Below, one piece after another: positions 63,992-64,000 of a stretch of 64,000 bases of DNA. The notes under the pieces were generated by a model. The model was not told the DNA's origin. It worked only from the letters and a program-made list of their open reading frames with translations, and made no database searches. The stretch is from Rufibacter roseus. Lineage in GTDB: Bacteria; Bacteroidota; Bacteroidia; Cytophagales; Hymenobacteraceae. The stretch spans positions 24,268-88,267 of the forward strand of contig NZ_LRML01000018.1 in NCBI RefSeq assembly GCF_001647285.1, in the 5' to 3' direction. The translations under genes were made by a program, and so were the position numbers. Position 1 is the stretch's first letter. The number at the start of each line of letters is the position of its first letter.

Positions 63992-64000
63992 GGTAGCTGT

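Overview
The window looks like chromosome of a Gram-negative member of the Bacteroidota, most likely Cytophagales and probably Hymenobacteraceae-like. This is inferred from protein resemblance and gene order; no 16S rRNA gene is present. Supporting signs are an Alternative Complex III plus caa3-type oxidase cluster, Bacteroidota promoter elements (TTG or TTTG, about 19 bases, TANNTTTG), few Shine-Dalgarno sequences, several TTG and GTG starts, lipid A and heptose genes, and a GSCFA protein. There is no rRNA operon, integrase, IS transposase, CRISPR array or prophage.

Left third (0-22 kb): mostly minus-strand housekeeping and envelope genes. These are a secreted CocE/NonD hydrolase, a membrane acyltransferase with an AraC regulator, a lipoprotein with YD-like repeats, a secreted M14 peptidase, a cytochrome c-PQQ sugar dehydrogenase fusion facing a Rieske protein, a tandemly duplicated terminator-ended non-coding unit (11.5-12.2 kb), a cupin, PriA, a thioredoxin-fold DUF255 protein, a GSCFA protein, a HAD phosphatase and rpsF-rpsR-rplI.

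Centre (22.5-39.6 kb): one long plus-strand respiratory cluster behind a consensus promoter. It encodes ActABCDEF (quinol to cytochrome c), CoxB, CoxA, CtaA, CtaB, two subunit III proteins, subunit IV, SCO, DUF420, a small membrane protein and DUF983. Together they make, assemble and supply heme A and copper to a quinol-to-oxygen chain. A 1230-residue sensor kinase follows, translationally coupled to a large predicted outer-membrane barrel.

Right third (47-64 kb): an FRG-domain protein, hldD, a DUF1311 protein, a BtuF-BtuC-type importer without an adjacent ATPase, a QueD-like enzyme, lpxB, the protein-quality genes clpX, clpP and tig, tRNA-Leu(UAG), a RelA/SpoT protein and a Fur-STAS-purA operon.

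The least expected content is between genes. (1) Eighteen copies of a roughly 38-bp palindrome, GTTTTAGGCC..GGCCTAAAAC, often beside terminators and once inside a coding sequence. (2) Three non-autonomous elements with TGGCGCAAGCGTCCGCTTGT-type inverted ends. (3) Five loci of degenerate 7-bp tandem repeats, mostly forming long hairpins. (4) The tandem pair of structured RNA-like units. None of these comes with a recognisable mobilising enzyme in the window.
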